A DNA stretch of 64,000 bases from Kitasatospora sp. GP82 (lineage in GTDB: Bacteria; Actinomycetota; Actinomycetes; Streptomycetales; Streptomycetaceae): contig NZ_JARZAJ010000005.1 of NCBI RefSeq assembly GCF_029892105.1, positions 208,059 through 272,058 of the forward strand, written 5' to 3'. This document shows, in pieces, positions 1 to 9,102 of the stretch (position 1 is its first letter; each line of letters opens with the position of its first letter). The notes under the pieces are model-generated. The model had not been told where the DNA came from and did not search any database. It was given only the letters and a program-made list of their open reading frames with translations. The position numbers and the translations under genes were made by a program.

Positions 1-357
1 TGCGGGCCCGCACGTGGCGGCAGCGGGCCCGTACCGTCAGTGGAGTACCGGCCGGACGACCCGTCAAGACTTCCCGTCGCAGAATCCCGCCGATTCCCGC
101 AGAATCCCACCGATGCACCCGTACCTGCCGACACCTACGCAAACGTGCGACAGGGCGGGTTCACCGAAGCGCGACACGGTCACGACCAGGTGGCACGTGG
201 GGGCGGACTCGGCGGATCGCAATCCAAAGGTCTACACCAATTGACGGGAGCCTCTTGTCAACATGGCGGTTCGCCTGGTGAGCTGTGCGCTGGGACACAC
301 GGGACAATCCCTCCGCACGGGATCACCCGGCACATGAAACTCGATGAGGAGTGCGCG

Positions 358-2319
358 TTGAGCAACGAGAGCCTGGCCAACCTGCTCAAGGAGGAGCGCC
401 GCTTCGCGCCGCCTGCGGAGGTCGCCGCTTCCGCCAACGTCGGCGCGACCGCGTACGCGCAGGCCTCCGAGGACCGGCTCGGTTTCTGGGCCGAGCAGGC
501 CCGCCGCCTCGACTGGGCCGTGGAGCCCACCGAAACCCTGGACTGGACGAACCCACCCTTCGCCAAGTGGTTCGCCGACGGCAAGCTCAACGTGGCGTAC
601 AACTGCGTCGACCGCCACGTCGAGGCCGGGAACGGCGACCGCGTCGCGATCCACTTCGAGGGCGAGCCGGGCGACAGCCGCTCGATCACCTACACCCAGC
701 TCAAGGACGAGGTCTCGCAGGCCGCCAACGCCCTGCTGGAGCTCGGCGTGGCCAAGGGCGACCGAGTCGCCATCTACCTGCCGATGATCGCCGAGGCGGT
801 CGTGGCAATGCTCGCCTGTGCCCGGATCGGTGCCACCCACTCGGTGGTCTTCGGCGGCTTCTCCTCCGACGCCGTCGCCTCCCGGATCCAGGACGCCGAC
901 GCCAAACTGGTCGTCACCGCCGACGGCGGCTACCGCCGTGGCAAGGCCACCTCGCTGAAGCCCGCCATCGACGAGGCGCTCACCCGCTGCCCGCAGGTCG
1001 AGCACGTGCTGGTGGTCCGCCGCACCGGCCAGGAGGTCTCCTGGACCGAGGGCCGGGACGTCTGGTGGCACGAGATCACCGGACGCCAGGCCACCGAGCA
1101 CGCGCCCGAGGCACACGACGCCGAGCACCCGCTGTTCATCCTCTACACCTCGGGCACCACGGGTAAGCCCAAGGGCATTCTGCACACCTCGGGCGGCTAC
1201 CTCACCCAGGCCAGCTACACCCACCACGCGGTCTTCGACCTCAAGCCGGAGACCGACGTCTACTGGTGCACCGCCGACATCGGCTGGGTCACCGGCCACT
1301 CGTACATCGCGTACGGCCCGCTCTCCAACGGCGCGACCCAGGTCATCTACGAGGGCACCCCGGACAGCCCGCACCAGGGCCGGTTCTGGGAGATCGTCCA
1401 GAAGTACGGCGTCACCATCCTCTACACCGCTCCCACCGCGATCCGCACCTTCATGAAGTGGGGCGACGACATCCCGGCGAAGTTCGACCTGTCGAGCCTG
1501 CGCGTCCTGGGCAGCGTCGGCGAGCCGATCAACCCCGAGGCCTGGGTCTGGTACCGCGAGCACATCGGTGCCGGCAAGACCCCGATCGTGGACACCTGGT
1601 GGCAGACCGAGACCGGCGCCATCATGATCAGCCCACTGCCGGGCGTCACCGAGACCAAGCCGGGCTCCGCGCAGCGCGCGCTGCCCGGCATCGCGGCCAC
1701 CGTGGTCGACGACGAGGCCCGCGAGGTGCCCAACGGCTCCGGCGGCTACCTGGTGCTCACCGAGCCGTGGCCGTCCATGCTGCGCACCATCTGGGGCGAC
1801 GACCAGCGCTACGTCGACACCTACTGGTCGCGCTTCCAGGGCCGCTACTTCGCCGGTGACGGCGCGAAGAAGGACGAGGACGGCGACATCTGGCTGCTCG
1901 GCCGGGTGGACGACGTGATGTTGGTCTCCGGCCACAACATCTCGACCACCGAGGTCGAGTCGGCACTGGTCGGCCACCCGGCCGTCGCCGAGTCCGCGGT
2001 CGTCGGCGCGAGCGACGCCACCACCGGGCAGGCGATCGTCGCCTTCGTCATCCTGCGCGGCACCGCAACCGACAGCGAGGAGCTGATCGCCGAGCTGCGC
2101 AACCACGTCGGCAAGACGCTCGGCCCGATCGCCAAGCCCAAGCAGATCAAGGTAGTCAGCGAGCTGCCGAAGACCCGCTCCGGCAAGATCATGCGGCGCC
2201 TGCTCCGCGACATCGCCGAGGGCCGCGAGGTCGGCGACACGACCACGCTGGCCGACTCCTCGGTGATGAACCTGATCCAGTCCCAACTGCCCCACGCCGG
2301 TGCGGGCAGCGAGAACTGA
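358..2319 (+). CDS. acs: acetyl-CoA synthetase
   Basis: Makes acetyl-CoA from acetate, ATP and CoA through an acetyl-AMP intermediate in the cytoplasm. The 653-residue product has the length of the family. The AMP-binding signature YTSGTTGKPKG lies at about residues 263-273, and the C-terminal PKTRSGKIMRR at about 604 carries the lysine (K610) equivalent to the one acetylated in other Acs proteins. The frame stays open upstream to base 40, but the start is placed at TTG 358 because GAGGAG sits 6 bases before it and the product then begins MSNESLANLLKEE, as Streptomyces Acs proteins do. A hairpin follows the stop. Confident in family and substrate class. Confidence 0.95.
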   Translation: MSNESLANLLKEERRFAPPAEVAASANVGATAYAQASEDRLGFWAEQARRLDWAVEPTETLDWTNPPFAKWFADGKLNVAYNCVDRHVEAGNGDRVAIHFEGEPGDSRSITYTQLKDEVSQAANALLELGVAKGDRVAIYLPMIAEAVVAMLACARIGATHSVVFGGFSSDAVASRIQDADAKLVVTADGGYRRGKATSLKPAIDEALTRCPQVEHVLVVRRTGQEVSWTEGRDVWWHEITGRQATEHAPEAHDAEHPLFILYTSGTTGKPKGILHTSGGYLTQASYTHHAVFDLKPETDVYWCTADIGWVTGHSYIAYGPLSNGATQVIYEGTPDSPHQGRFWEIVQKYGVTILYTAPTAIRTFMKWGDDIPAKFDLSSLRVLGSVGEPINPEAWVWYREHIGAGKTPIVDTWWQTETGAIMISPLPGVTETKPGSAQRALPGIAATVVDDEAREVPNGSGGYLVLTEPWPSMLRTIWGDDQRYVDTYWSRFQGRYFAGDGAKKDEDGDIWLLGRVDDVMLVSGHNISTTEVESALVGHPAVAESAVVGASDATTGQAIVAFVILRGTATDSEELIAELRNHVGKTLGPIAKPKQIKVVSELPKTRSGKIMRRLLRDIAEGREVGDTTTLADSSVMNLIQSQLPHAGAGSEN

Positions 2320-2324
2320 TCGAC

Positions 2325-2361
2325 GGCTGGTGGGGGCGCCGAGCAATGCCCCCCACCAGCC
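2325..2361 (+). terminator. intrinsic-type terminator hairpin after acs
   Basis: GGCTGGTGGGGGC (2325-2337) pairs with GCCCCCCACCAGCC (2348-2361) around a 10-base loop, with one bulged C. It begins 6 bases after the acs stop. There is no T-tract, as is common in actinomycetes. Confidence 0.65.
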
Positions 2362-2652
2362 CCACCCCTGCCCGGTCGGCCCGCCAGTCGGCGAGCCGAC
2401 CGGGCACGTTGTACGGCGTCCGGTCGCGGTCGAACGCCCGGGTCGGTGCTGGCCCCACCCCCGCGGACGGGTGGCAGCTCCCTCGTCCGGGGTCCCCGCC
2501 GGGCGGCACCGTTGTCCCATGCCCAGGACAGCCGGAACACCCGAGAGTCGTACGCCCCTCACCGACTCCACCCCTGCCTCGCCCACTCGGCCCGCGATCG
2601 CGGCCCTCTGCTTCAGCGTCCGCACGGCCCTGATCGGGTTTCAGGAAGCGGA
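2362..2652. other. intergenic region between acs and the sensor kinase
   Basis: About 290 bases without a convincing gene. Open frames cross it on both strands but look like GC-rich read-through. It should hold the promoter of the kinase gene; I see no clear operator. Confidence 0.4.
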
Positions 2653-4020
2653 ATGTGCGACGGCACCATGGGCATAGGCATCATGGGCAGAGTGGACGAG
2701 ACCCATCGCATCGGTGCAGCTGAAAGCCCAGGAGGCCGGTCTGCGTCGGGCAGCTCCATCATCGGGCGATTCCTGCGGGAGCCGTTCACGGCGCGTGCCT
2801 GGCGCGAGCTGCTGTACTCGCTGCTGAGCCTCCCGCTGGCGCTGCTCGGCCTGGTCGCGGTGGTGCTGACCATCCTGTTCGGGCTGCTGATCACGCCACT
2901 GCTGGCACTCCTGCTGAGTCTCGACCGCTCCTTCGGCGTTCTGCACCGCCGACTGTCCCGGCGGCTGTTGCGGCTGGAGATCGCGACCCCGCCGCGCCCG
3001 CCGCGCTCACCCGGTCTCTCCGGCCTCCTCGGGTACCACCTCGGGGACTCGGCGGCCTGGCGGTCCGTCGCCTACCTGGCGCTGCGGGGGCTGCTGGGCC
3101 CGGTGCAGTTCGTACTCGGATTCGCCTGGTGGACGTACGGGGTGCTGTTCCTCGCCTACCCGGTGCTGTGGAAGCTGGAGCCACTGCGGAAGACGGATTC
3201 GCACGGCGTCAGGCACACCTTCGGGTTCGAGGTGAACGGCTTCTACTTCGACACCTGGCCGCGCGCGCTGGCGGTCAGTGCGGTCGGGGTGCTGCTGCTG
3301 CTCCTCGCCCCTTGGCTGGCCCGGGGGCCGCTGGCGCTCGATCGGCTGCTGCTCCCCCGGCTGCTCGGGCCGAGTCGGACCGCACTGCGGCTGGCCCAGC
3401 TGGTCGAGACCCGCGAACACGCCATCAACGAAGCCGCAGCCACCCTGCGCCGTATCGAGCGCGATCTGCACGACGGGGCGCAGGCCAGGCTGGTGGCACT
3501 CGGAATGCGTCTCGGGCGGGCGGAGAGCCGGCTGGCCAAGGGGGACGCCGTCAAGGCACAGGAGTTGCTCAAGGAGTCCCGGGCGGAGACCAAGGAGATC
3601 ATCCAGGAGCTGCGCGAGCTGGTCCGGGGCATCCATCCGCCCGCCCTCGACTCCGGTCTGGGGCCGGCACTCAGCACGCTGGCCGCGCGATCGGCGATCC
3701 CGGCCACCGTACGGGTCGAGTCCGCGGAGCGGCCGCCTGCCTCGGTCGAGACGATGCTGTACTTCGCCGCCGCCGAACTGCTGGCCAACGCGGGCAAGCA
3801 CAGCGGCGCCGAGCGGATAGCGATCTCGGTGCTCGGCCACGGGGACGGCCTGCGCCTGCTGGTCACGGACGACGGACGAGGCGGTGCCCGGCTGGACGGC
3901 ACCGGGAGCGGCCTGCGCGGGCTGGCCGAACGAGTACGTACTGCGGACGGCATCGTGACGGTGGACAGCCCGCCGGGCGGACCGACCACGGTGACAGTCG
4001 ATCTTCCCGGCAGACTGTGA
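2653..4020 (+). CDS. two-component sensor histidine kinase, HisKA_3 (NarL/DesK) type
   Basis: Membrane sensor kinase of 455 residues. Hydrophobic segments in the first ~220 residues (about 50-90, 145-175 and 200-225) form a putative sensor domain of the type that precedes many streptomycete HisKA_3 kinases. The phosphoacceptor box IERDLHDGAQARL puts the histidine at about 273. An HATPase_c domain follows, with N-box LLANAGKHS and G-box VTDDGRGG. The start is uncertain: ATG 2653 follows AGGAAG, and ATG 2668 is also possible. It lies 50 bases upstream of a NarL-type regulator that is missing the start of its receiver domain, so the expected phosphorelay partner looks damaged. The stimulus is unknown. 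Confidence 0.85.
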   Translation: MCDGTMGIGIMGRVDETHRIGAAESPGGRSASGSSIIGRFLREPFTARAWRELLYSLLSLPLALLGLVAVVLTILFGLLITPLLALLLSLDRSFGVLHRRLSRRLLRLEIATPPRPPRSPGLSGLLGYHLGDSAAWRSVAYLALRGLLGPVQFVLGFAWWTYGVLFLAYPVLWKLEPLRKTDSHGVRHTFGFEVNGFYFDTWPRALAVSAVGVLLLLLAPWLARGPLALDRLLLPRLLGPSRTALRLAQLVETREHAINEAAATLRRIERDLHDGAQARLVALGMRLGRAESRLAKGDAVKAQELLKESRAETKEIIQELRELVRGIHPPALDSGLGPALSTLAARSAIPATVRVESAERPPASVETMLYFAAAELLANAGKHSGAERIAISVLGHGDGLRLLVTDDGRGGARLDGTGSGLRGLAERVRTADGIVTVDSPPGGPTTVTVDLPGRL

Positions 4021-4070
4021 CGGCAACAGTGCGCCGGATCACGATGATCTGACGAGACGGCAGGGCGGCC

Positions 4071-4619
4071 GTGACCGAGTACCAGCCCGACGTCGTCGTC
4101 TCCGACATCCGGATGCCGCCCACCCACACGGACGAGGGGCTGCGCGCGGCGATCGAACTGCGAGCCGCCCAGCCGGACCTGGCGGTGCTGATCTTCTCCC
4201 AGTACGTGGAGACGGAGTACGCGGCCCGACTGCTGGCGGGCGGTTCGGCGGGGGTCGGCTATCTGCTCAAGGAGCGGGTGCTGGACACCCAGGACTTCGT
4301 GGACGCGCTGGAGCGGGTGTCAGGTGGCGGCACCGCGCTCGACCCCGAGGTGGTGACCCAGCTGGTCGGGGCGAGCCCGAGCCGCCGAGCCGTGGACAGG
4401 CTCAGCCCGCGCGAACGCGAGGTGCTCGGGCTGATGGCGGAGGGGCGGTCGAATGCGGCGATCGCCGCGCAGCTGGTGGTGACCGAGCGGGCGGTCGAGA
4501 AGCATGTGGCGAACATCTTCCTGAAGCTGGACCTGCCCGTCTCCTCCGCCGATCACCGCCGGGTGCTGGCCGTTCTGCGCTACCTCGGCACTGAGAACCG
4601 GGCCCCGAGGCCAGGGTGA
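4071..4619 (+). CDS. NarL/LuxR-type response regulator lacking the N-terminal third of its receiver domain (possible pseudogene)
   Basis: The 182 residues begin inside a receiver domain. The phosphoacceptor segment VVVSDIRMPP is close to the start, where it normally lies near residue 50-60. The receiver end (SQYVETEYAARLL, GYLLKERV) and a complete LuxR helix-turn-helix (SPREREVLGLMAEGRSN, ERAVEKHVANIF) follow. Just upstream, in the same frame, GTG 4029 encodes VRRITMI, the usual beta-1 start of such regulators, then meets TGA at 4050 and resumes as RDGRAAVTEYQPDV. This fits an internal deletion of roughly 30-35 codons that removed the acidic pocket and left a stop. Phosphorylation-dependent control is probably lost; the DNA-binding part could still be made from GTG 4071. 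Codon use is normal. Confidence 0.75.
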   Translation: MTEYQPDVVVSDIRMPPTHTDEGLRAAIELRAAQPDLAVLIFSQYVETEYAARLLAGGSAGVGYLLKERVLDTQDFVDALERVSGGGTALDPEVVTQLVGASPSRRAVDRLSPREREVLGLMAEGRSNAAIAAQLVVTERAVEKHVANIFLKLDLPVSSADHRRVLAVLRYLGTENRAPRPG

Positions 4620-4826
4620 GCCGACGAGTGCCCTCCTGACAGTGGCGGACAAAGGTCAGGGCATAGGTCAGAACATAGGCCATAAAATACGACAAACCGG
4701 ATATCGTGCCGAAGTTCCCAGTAGACTGTCAAAAACGCAACAAGGTTTCTGAGGCGCGCCGGGAAGTCTGGTCGGCACTGCACCACAGGTGCATCCATCT
4801 GCCGCCCCCGCCTTGGAGGTCCCCTC

Positions 4827-6134
4827 GTGGCCACTCCGCCGTCCACCGATCGCCGCCAGTTCCTCGACCGGCTCTCGCTCCCCGAGCGCAGATACATCAC
4901 CGACGCGCTGCGCACCGAGACCGTGGGCGGCATCCTCCTGCTGATCGCGGCCGTGGTCGCACTCATCTGGGCCAACGCCTGGCCACATGCCTACGCGAGT
5001 GTCCTCGACTGGAATATAGGGCCCTCGGTCCCGCTCCACCTCGATCTGAGTCTTGAAGCCTGGGCCAAGGACGGTCTGCTGACCATCTTCTTCTTCGTGG
5101 CCGGTATCGAACTCAAACGCGAGTTCGTGGCCGGTGAGCTGCGCACGCCGAGCGCGGCAATGCTCCCGGTGGTCGCCGCGGTCTGCGGCGTCGCGCTGCC
5201 CGCGATCGTTTTCGCCCTCGCCAACAGCGGCGCGGGCGGCCACCCTTCCGGCTGGGCCATCCCGACGGCGACCGACATCGCCTTCGCGCTCGGCGTACTC
5301 GCCGTGGTGGGCAGTCACCTGCCCTCCGCACTGCGGGCGTTCCTGCTCACCCTGGCGGTCGTGGACGACCTGATCGCCATCCTGATCATCGCGATCTTCT
5401 ACAGCTCGGGCATCAAGTTCTGGGCGCTCGGTCTCTCCTTCGCCGGTCTGGTGCTGTTCTGGTTCCTGCACCGGCACGGCGTACGGGGCTGGCACCTGTA
5501 CGTGCCGCTGGCCCTGGTGATCTGGGCGCTGATGCACGAGAGCGGCATCCACGCCACCGTGGCCGGTGTGGCCATGAGCCTGGTGCTGCGCTGCCACACC
5601 GAGGGCGACGAGAAACACTCCCCCGGCGAGCACATCGAGCACCTGGTGCGCCCGCTCTCGGCGGGCGTCGCGGTGCCGGTCTTCGCGTTGTTCGCGGCGG
5701 GGGTGACGATCTCGGGCCCGGCGCTGAAGGAGGTCTTCACCCAGGCGACGCCGCTCGGCATCATCCTCGGCCTGCTGGTCGGCAAGACGGTCGGCATCTT
5801 CGGCGGCACCTGGATGGCCGCCCGGTTCACCCGGGCCGAGCTCAACCCGCAGCTCAAGTGGGCCGACCTGTTCGCGGTGTCCACCCTGGCGGGCATCGGG
5901 TTCACCGTCTCACTGCTGATCAGCGAGCTGGCCTTCCCCGATGACCCGGCCCTCGCCGACCGGGCCAAGGCCGCCGTGCTGGTCGGCTCGCTGCTCTGCG
6001 CGCTGGTCGCCACCGTGCTGCTGAAGCTGCGCAATCGCCACTACCGGCAGCTGTGCGAGGACGAGGACCGCGACTCGGACGGCGACGGCCCTCTCGACGG
6101 TCAGGGCCCGGACGTGTACCGGCAGCGGGCCTGA
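4827..6134 (+). CDS. nhaA: Na+/H+ antiporter NhaA
   Basis: Exchanges cytoplasmic Na+ for external protons across the cell membrane. The 435-residue product carries the NhaA hallmarks: the unwound helix motif TATDIAFALG at about 147-156 and adjacent aspartates in LAVVDDLIAI (D180/D181, corresponding to D163/D164 of E. coli NhaA), plus about 11-12 hydrophobic segments. A hydrophilic acidic tail (EDEDRDSDGDGP) is typical of actinomycete forms. GTG 4827 is preceded by GGAGG at 4815. The 207-base upstream region has short direct repeats of the form CATAGGYCA (about 4660-4690) that might be regulatory. Confidence 0.94.
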   Translation: MATPPSTDRRQFLDRLSLPERRYITDALRTETVGGILLLIAAVVALIWANAWPHAYASVLDWNIGPSVPLHLDLSLEAWAKDGLLTIFFFVAGIELKREFVAGELRTPSAAMLPVVAAVCGVALPAIVFALANSGAGGHPSGWAIPTATDIAFALGVLAVVGSHLPSALRAFLLTLAVVDDLIAILIIAIFYSSGIKFWALGLSFAGLVLFWFLHRHGVRGWHLYVPLALVIWALMHESGIHATVAGVAMSLVLRCHTEGDEKHSPGEHIEHLVRPLSAGVAVPVFALFAAGVTISGPALKEVFTQATPLGIILGLLVGKTVGIFGGTWMAARFTRAELNPQLKWADLFAVSTLAGIGFTVSLLISELAFPDDPALADRAKAAVLVGSLLCALVATVLLKLRNRHYRQLCEDEDRDSDGDGPLDGQGPDVYRQRA

Positions 6135-6268
6135 GAGGACGGCGTGTCAGGTGGGCGCTGCCATGACACGTCGCCCGGCGGAGCCCCCGGAGTGGTGCCT
6201 GACTGACCGGTAGGGGCATGATTCTGAGCTGTCGAGCAAACGGAAGCCGTGTCGAAGGAGAACCGCTG

Positions 6269-6748
6269 ATGCCCGCAGGAGCCGCAGACCCGTCCAGCAA
6301 CGGCCGGGTGCCCTACGAGGGCGAGCGTTCGGTGGGCCAGCTGTTCGCGGCGGCCACCGCCGACCTGTCCGCCCTGGTGCACGACGAGATCGCGCTCGCC
6401 AAGGCGGAGATCCGACAGGACGTCAAGCGTGGGGTCTCCGGTGGCGTCTCACTGGCAGTCGCGGGTGTCGTGGCACTGGCCGCTATCCCGATGCTGAGCT
6501 TCGCCGCCGCGTACGGGCTCCAGGCCCTGGGCCTGACCCTTGGCTGGTCGTTCCTGATCGTGGCCGGTGCGTACCTGCTGCTGGCCGCGGTGCTCGGGCT
6601 GCTGGCCCTGCGCTCGTTCAAGAAGATCGAGAAGCCGCACCGCACCATCGAGGGCGCCCAGGCGACGGCGGACGTGCTGAAGAACGCCCGACCGCGCCCG
6701 GCCACCAAGGAGGAGATCGACCGCGCCCTGGGCCGCATCCCGCAGTAA
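6269..6748 (+). CDS. phage-holin-like (Actinobacteriophage holin III superfamily) membrane protein
   Basis: A 159-residue membrane protein with a charged N-terminal helix (HDEIALAKAEIRQDVKRG), two hydrophobic segments (about 65-90 and 95-120) and a basic C-terminal tail with RPRPATKEEIDRALGRIP. This pattern matches the PF07332 'phage holin family', chromosomal in actinomycetes and of unknown role despite the name. ATG 6269 has AAGGAGA 8 bases upstream. In Streptomyces it normally sits between nhaA and the hydrolase gene, as here. Confidence 0.85.
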   Translation: MPAGAADPSSNGRVPYEGERSVGQLFAAATADLSALVHDEIALAKAEIRQDVKRGVSGGVSLAVAGVVALAAIPMLSFAAAYGLQALGLTLGWSFLIVAGAYLLLAAVLGLLALRSFKKIEKPHRTIEGAQATADVLKNARPRPATKEEIDRALGRIPQ

Positions 6749-6897
6749 CCGGGAGCCGGCGGGCGGCGGCGTCAGTGCGCGGCGGCGCCGATGTGCGCCG
6801 CTGCCGATGTACGGCGGCACCGGTGTGCGGCAGGGCGTTCACCGGCCGGACGAGTGCCGGGGACGTGTTCTCGGCCGAGGTATGACAGGCTCTCGGT

Positions 6898-7857
6898 ATG
6901 CCGTTGGACCAGAAGCCCGTGCCCGCTCCGGCCGCCGACCCCAGGCCCGCCGAGACCGCCTGGACCGTCCGCTCGGACGGCCCGTGGACGCACCGCGATC
7001 TGGCGGCCAACGGCGCCCGCTTCCACATCGCGGAGGCGGGCGAGGGCCCGCTGGTCCTGCTGGTGCACGGCTGGCCCGAGTACTGGTGGGCCTGGCGGCA
7101 CCAGCTCACCGCACTCGCCGAGGCCGGCTTCCGGGCCGTCGCCCTCGACCTGCGCGGTATGGGTGGCAGCGACCGCACCCCGCGCGGCTACGACCCCGGC
7201 AACCTGGCCCTGGACATCACCGGCGTGATCCGTTCGCTCGGCGAGCGGCGGGCCCACCTGGTCGGCCATGGCAGTGGCGGTTCGCTGGCCTGGGTCGCGG
7301 CCGTGATGCGGCCCTCGGTGATCCAGAGCCTGACCGTGGTCTCCGCCGCACACCCGCGCCAGCTGCGCCGCGCCCTGCTGACCGACCGTCGGCAGATGGC
7401 CGCCTTCGACCACGTCCTGGGCTTCCAGCGGCCATGGATACCGGAACGCCGACTGGTCGCGGACGACGCGGCGCAGATCGCCGAGTACCTGAACGCCTGG
7501 ACCGGCCCCAACCAACTGCCGCCCGAGGCCCTCGCGGCGTACCGACAGGCGATCCAGATCCCCAGCACCGCGCACTGCTCGATCGAGCCGTACCGCTGGC
7601 TGCTGCGCTCGATGGCCCGGCCCGACGGGATCCAGTTCGCCCGGCGGATGAAGAAGCCGATCACCGCGCCGACCCTGCACATCCAGGGTGCGGCCGATCC
7701 GGTCGTGCTCTCGCACACGGCGCTCGGCGCGGGCGAGTACGTCTCTGCGCCGTACCGGTGGCGGCTGCTGCCCGGCGTCGGGCACTTCCCGCACGAGGAG
7801 GCGCCGGAGCAGTTCTCGGCGGAGCTGATCAGCTGGGTGCGGGAGCACAAGGCGTAA
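6898..7857 (+). CDS. alpha/beta-hydrolase, epoxide-hydrolase-like, with glycine at the nucleophile position
   Basis: The 319-residue protein has the alpha/beta-hydrolase fold: oxyanion-hole motif LVHGWPEYWWAW (about 55-66), LDLRGMGGSD strand, and a C-terminal catalytic-type histidine in GVGHFPHEEAP. At the nucleophile elbow the sequence reads GHGSGG (123-128), so residue 125, which is Asp in epoxide hydrolases (GHDWGG) or Ser in esterases, is Gly. The gene may encode a non-catalytic or altered member. It follows the holin-like gene by about 150 bases with an independent promoter region. Substrate unknown. Confidence 0.8.
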   Translation: MPLDQKPVPAPAADPRPAETAWTVRSDGPWTHRDLAANGARFHIAEAGEGPLVLLVHGWPEYWWAWRHQLTALAEAGFRAVALDLRGMGGSDRTPRGYDPGNLALDITGVIRSLGERRAHLVGHGSGGSLAWVAAVMRPSVIQSLTVVSAAHPRQLRRALLTDRRQMAAFDHVLGFQRPWIPERRLVADDAAQIAEYLNAWTGPNQLPPEALAAYRQAIQIPSTAHCSIEPYRWLLRSMARPDGIQFARRMKKPITAPTLHIQGAADPVVLSHTALGAGEYVSAPYRWRLLPGVGHFPHEEAPEQFSAELISWVREHKA

Positions 7858-7970
7858 CGCCACAGGGGTAACGCAGGGCCCCACCGGTTACCGGCCGCCG
7901 GTCCGTCAGGTACCGAGCGGCCGGGCGCCGATTTAGTAACGATGGATCATATGACAATCGCATAGGACAA

Positions 7971-8219
7971 ATGGATCGCCCGGCACGATTACCTCCCTCG
8001 ACCCACGGGCATCCATCCGGTATGACCTGGATGCCCGACCGCGATGCTGCCCCGCGCCAACGCCGCCGCAGCAGCTCGCAGCACCTCGTTCAGCAGCCCG
8101 ACTGGCCGTACGACGGCACCGGGCGGCCCCGGCGCTCAGGGGCGCATCGGCTGGGCATCCCGCGCATTCTTGGGCGGCGCGCCCGTTGGGTGAGCGCACG
8201 CCTGAGGCGCGAGGGTTGA
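7971..8219 (+). CDS. possible small basic hypothetical protein
   Basis: An 82-codon frame rich in Arg and Pro, with AGGA 3 bases before ATG 7971 and an AT-richer stretch just upstream (7930-7970, with CATATGAC) that could be a promoter. I recognise no domain. It may be a real small gene in the 405-base gap between the hydrolase and YdjM-like genes, or chance coding in GC-rich DNA. Confidence 0.3.
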   Translation: MDRPARLPPSTHGHPSGMTWMPDRDAAPRQRRRSSSQHLVQQPDWPYDGTGRPRRSGAHRLGIPRILGRRARWVSARLRREG

Positions 8220-8262
8220 GCCGAGCGCCCCGAGTACCGTCTGCCGGACCTCGTTGATCCGG

Positions 8263-8964
8263 TCAGTTGACGACGGTGGGCCCCAGGAAGGCGAAGCCCA
8301 ACATCACAAACGTCACCGCGCTCATGATCGGGACCAGGATGTTGGTCTCCATCTTGTTGCCCGTGCGCTTGATGAGGACGATCTCGTAGCGCTCCTTGTG
8401 CGGCCAGAGTAGCGGCGCACCCATCTTGGTGAGGCAGTCGCCCAGCAGGTGCGCCAGCGTGCCGAGTGCCACCGCGTACGGCAGCCAGCCCGGCGCGTCC
8501 GGCAGGTAGCGGTCGAGCACCACGGTGCCCAGCCCGGCCAGCCCCACCACCGTGAGCCAGGTGTGGTGGCCATGGCCCGGCACGTGCGCGTTGAGCGCCT
8601 TCAGCGCCATGGCCAGCAGGAAGAACGTCATGCCGACGGTGAACCAGCGCCCGCCGAACGTCACACCCGCCCAGGTGCCGCCACCCATCAGCGCGACGAA
8701 GAGCAGCGAGTGTGTGGCGTGGCGGTGGCCGCCGGAGGCCCAGGCGACGAATCGGCAGAGCGCCTTGGAGAGCGGGCCCATGAAGTTGGCGATGGTGCCG
8801 TCGTGGTGGTCCAGATCCGGCAGCAGCGCGGCGCCGGCGGCGAGCACCGTACCCATCAGGATGTCCGCCGGCTTCAGATGGGTGCCCAGCAGCAGCGGGG
8901 GCAGGAACGGCGCGGAGACCGCGTACAGCATTGCGCCGCTGACCGCGTGCGAGTGACCCATCAT
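8263..8964 (-). CDS. YdjM-family (DUF457) metal-dependent membrane hydrolase
   Basis: A 233-residue polytopic membrane protein. The N-terminal MMGHSHAVSGAMLYA carries the family histidines, ALLPDLDHHDGT (about 46-57) is the metal-site motif, and GHRHATHSLLF (about 79-89) is the second His cluster; a late HLLGDCLTKMG also fits PF04307. Such proteins resemble membrane-bound metal hydrolases, with no established substrate in actinomycetes. Transcribed opposite to the upstream hydrolase and alone on its strand before marP. Confidence 0.85.
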   Translation of the reverse strand: MMGHSHAVSGAMLYAVSAPFLPPLLLGTHLKPADILMGTVLAAGAALLPDLDHHDGTIANFMGPLSKALCRFVAWASGGHRHATHSLLFVALMGGGTWAGVTFGGRWFTVGMTFFLLAMALKALNAHVPGHGHHTWLTVVGLAGLGTVVLDRYLPDAPGWLPYAVALGTLAHLLGDCLTKMGAPLLWPHKERYEIVLIKRTGNKMETNILVPIMSAVTFVMLGFAFLGPTVVN

Positions 8965-9102
8965 GACGTTCTACGACCTCCCGTCGGACCCGTTCCGGTG
9001 CTGCTCGGTTGAGCCGAACGGGTGAGCGCGGCCGACGCTATCAGGAGGAACTGACACACCGCCGGATTCGGGCGCCGACGGCCCGTCAGATGGCGCGGCA
9101 GG

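Noticed and set aside
232..2625. Long open frame (797 codons) on the reverse strand
   Set aside because: Shadow of acs in very high-GC DNA; Val/Gly/Arg/Asp-rich with no domain, while the plus strand gives a textbook Acs.
6269..6748. Prophage remnant suggested by the holin-like protein
   Set aside because: This protein type is a normal chromosomal neighbour of nhaA in Streptomyces; no other phage genes are present here.
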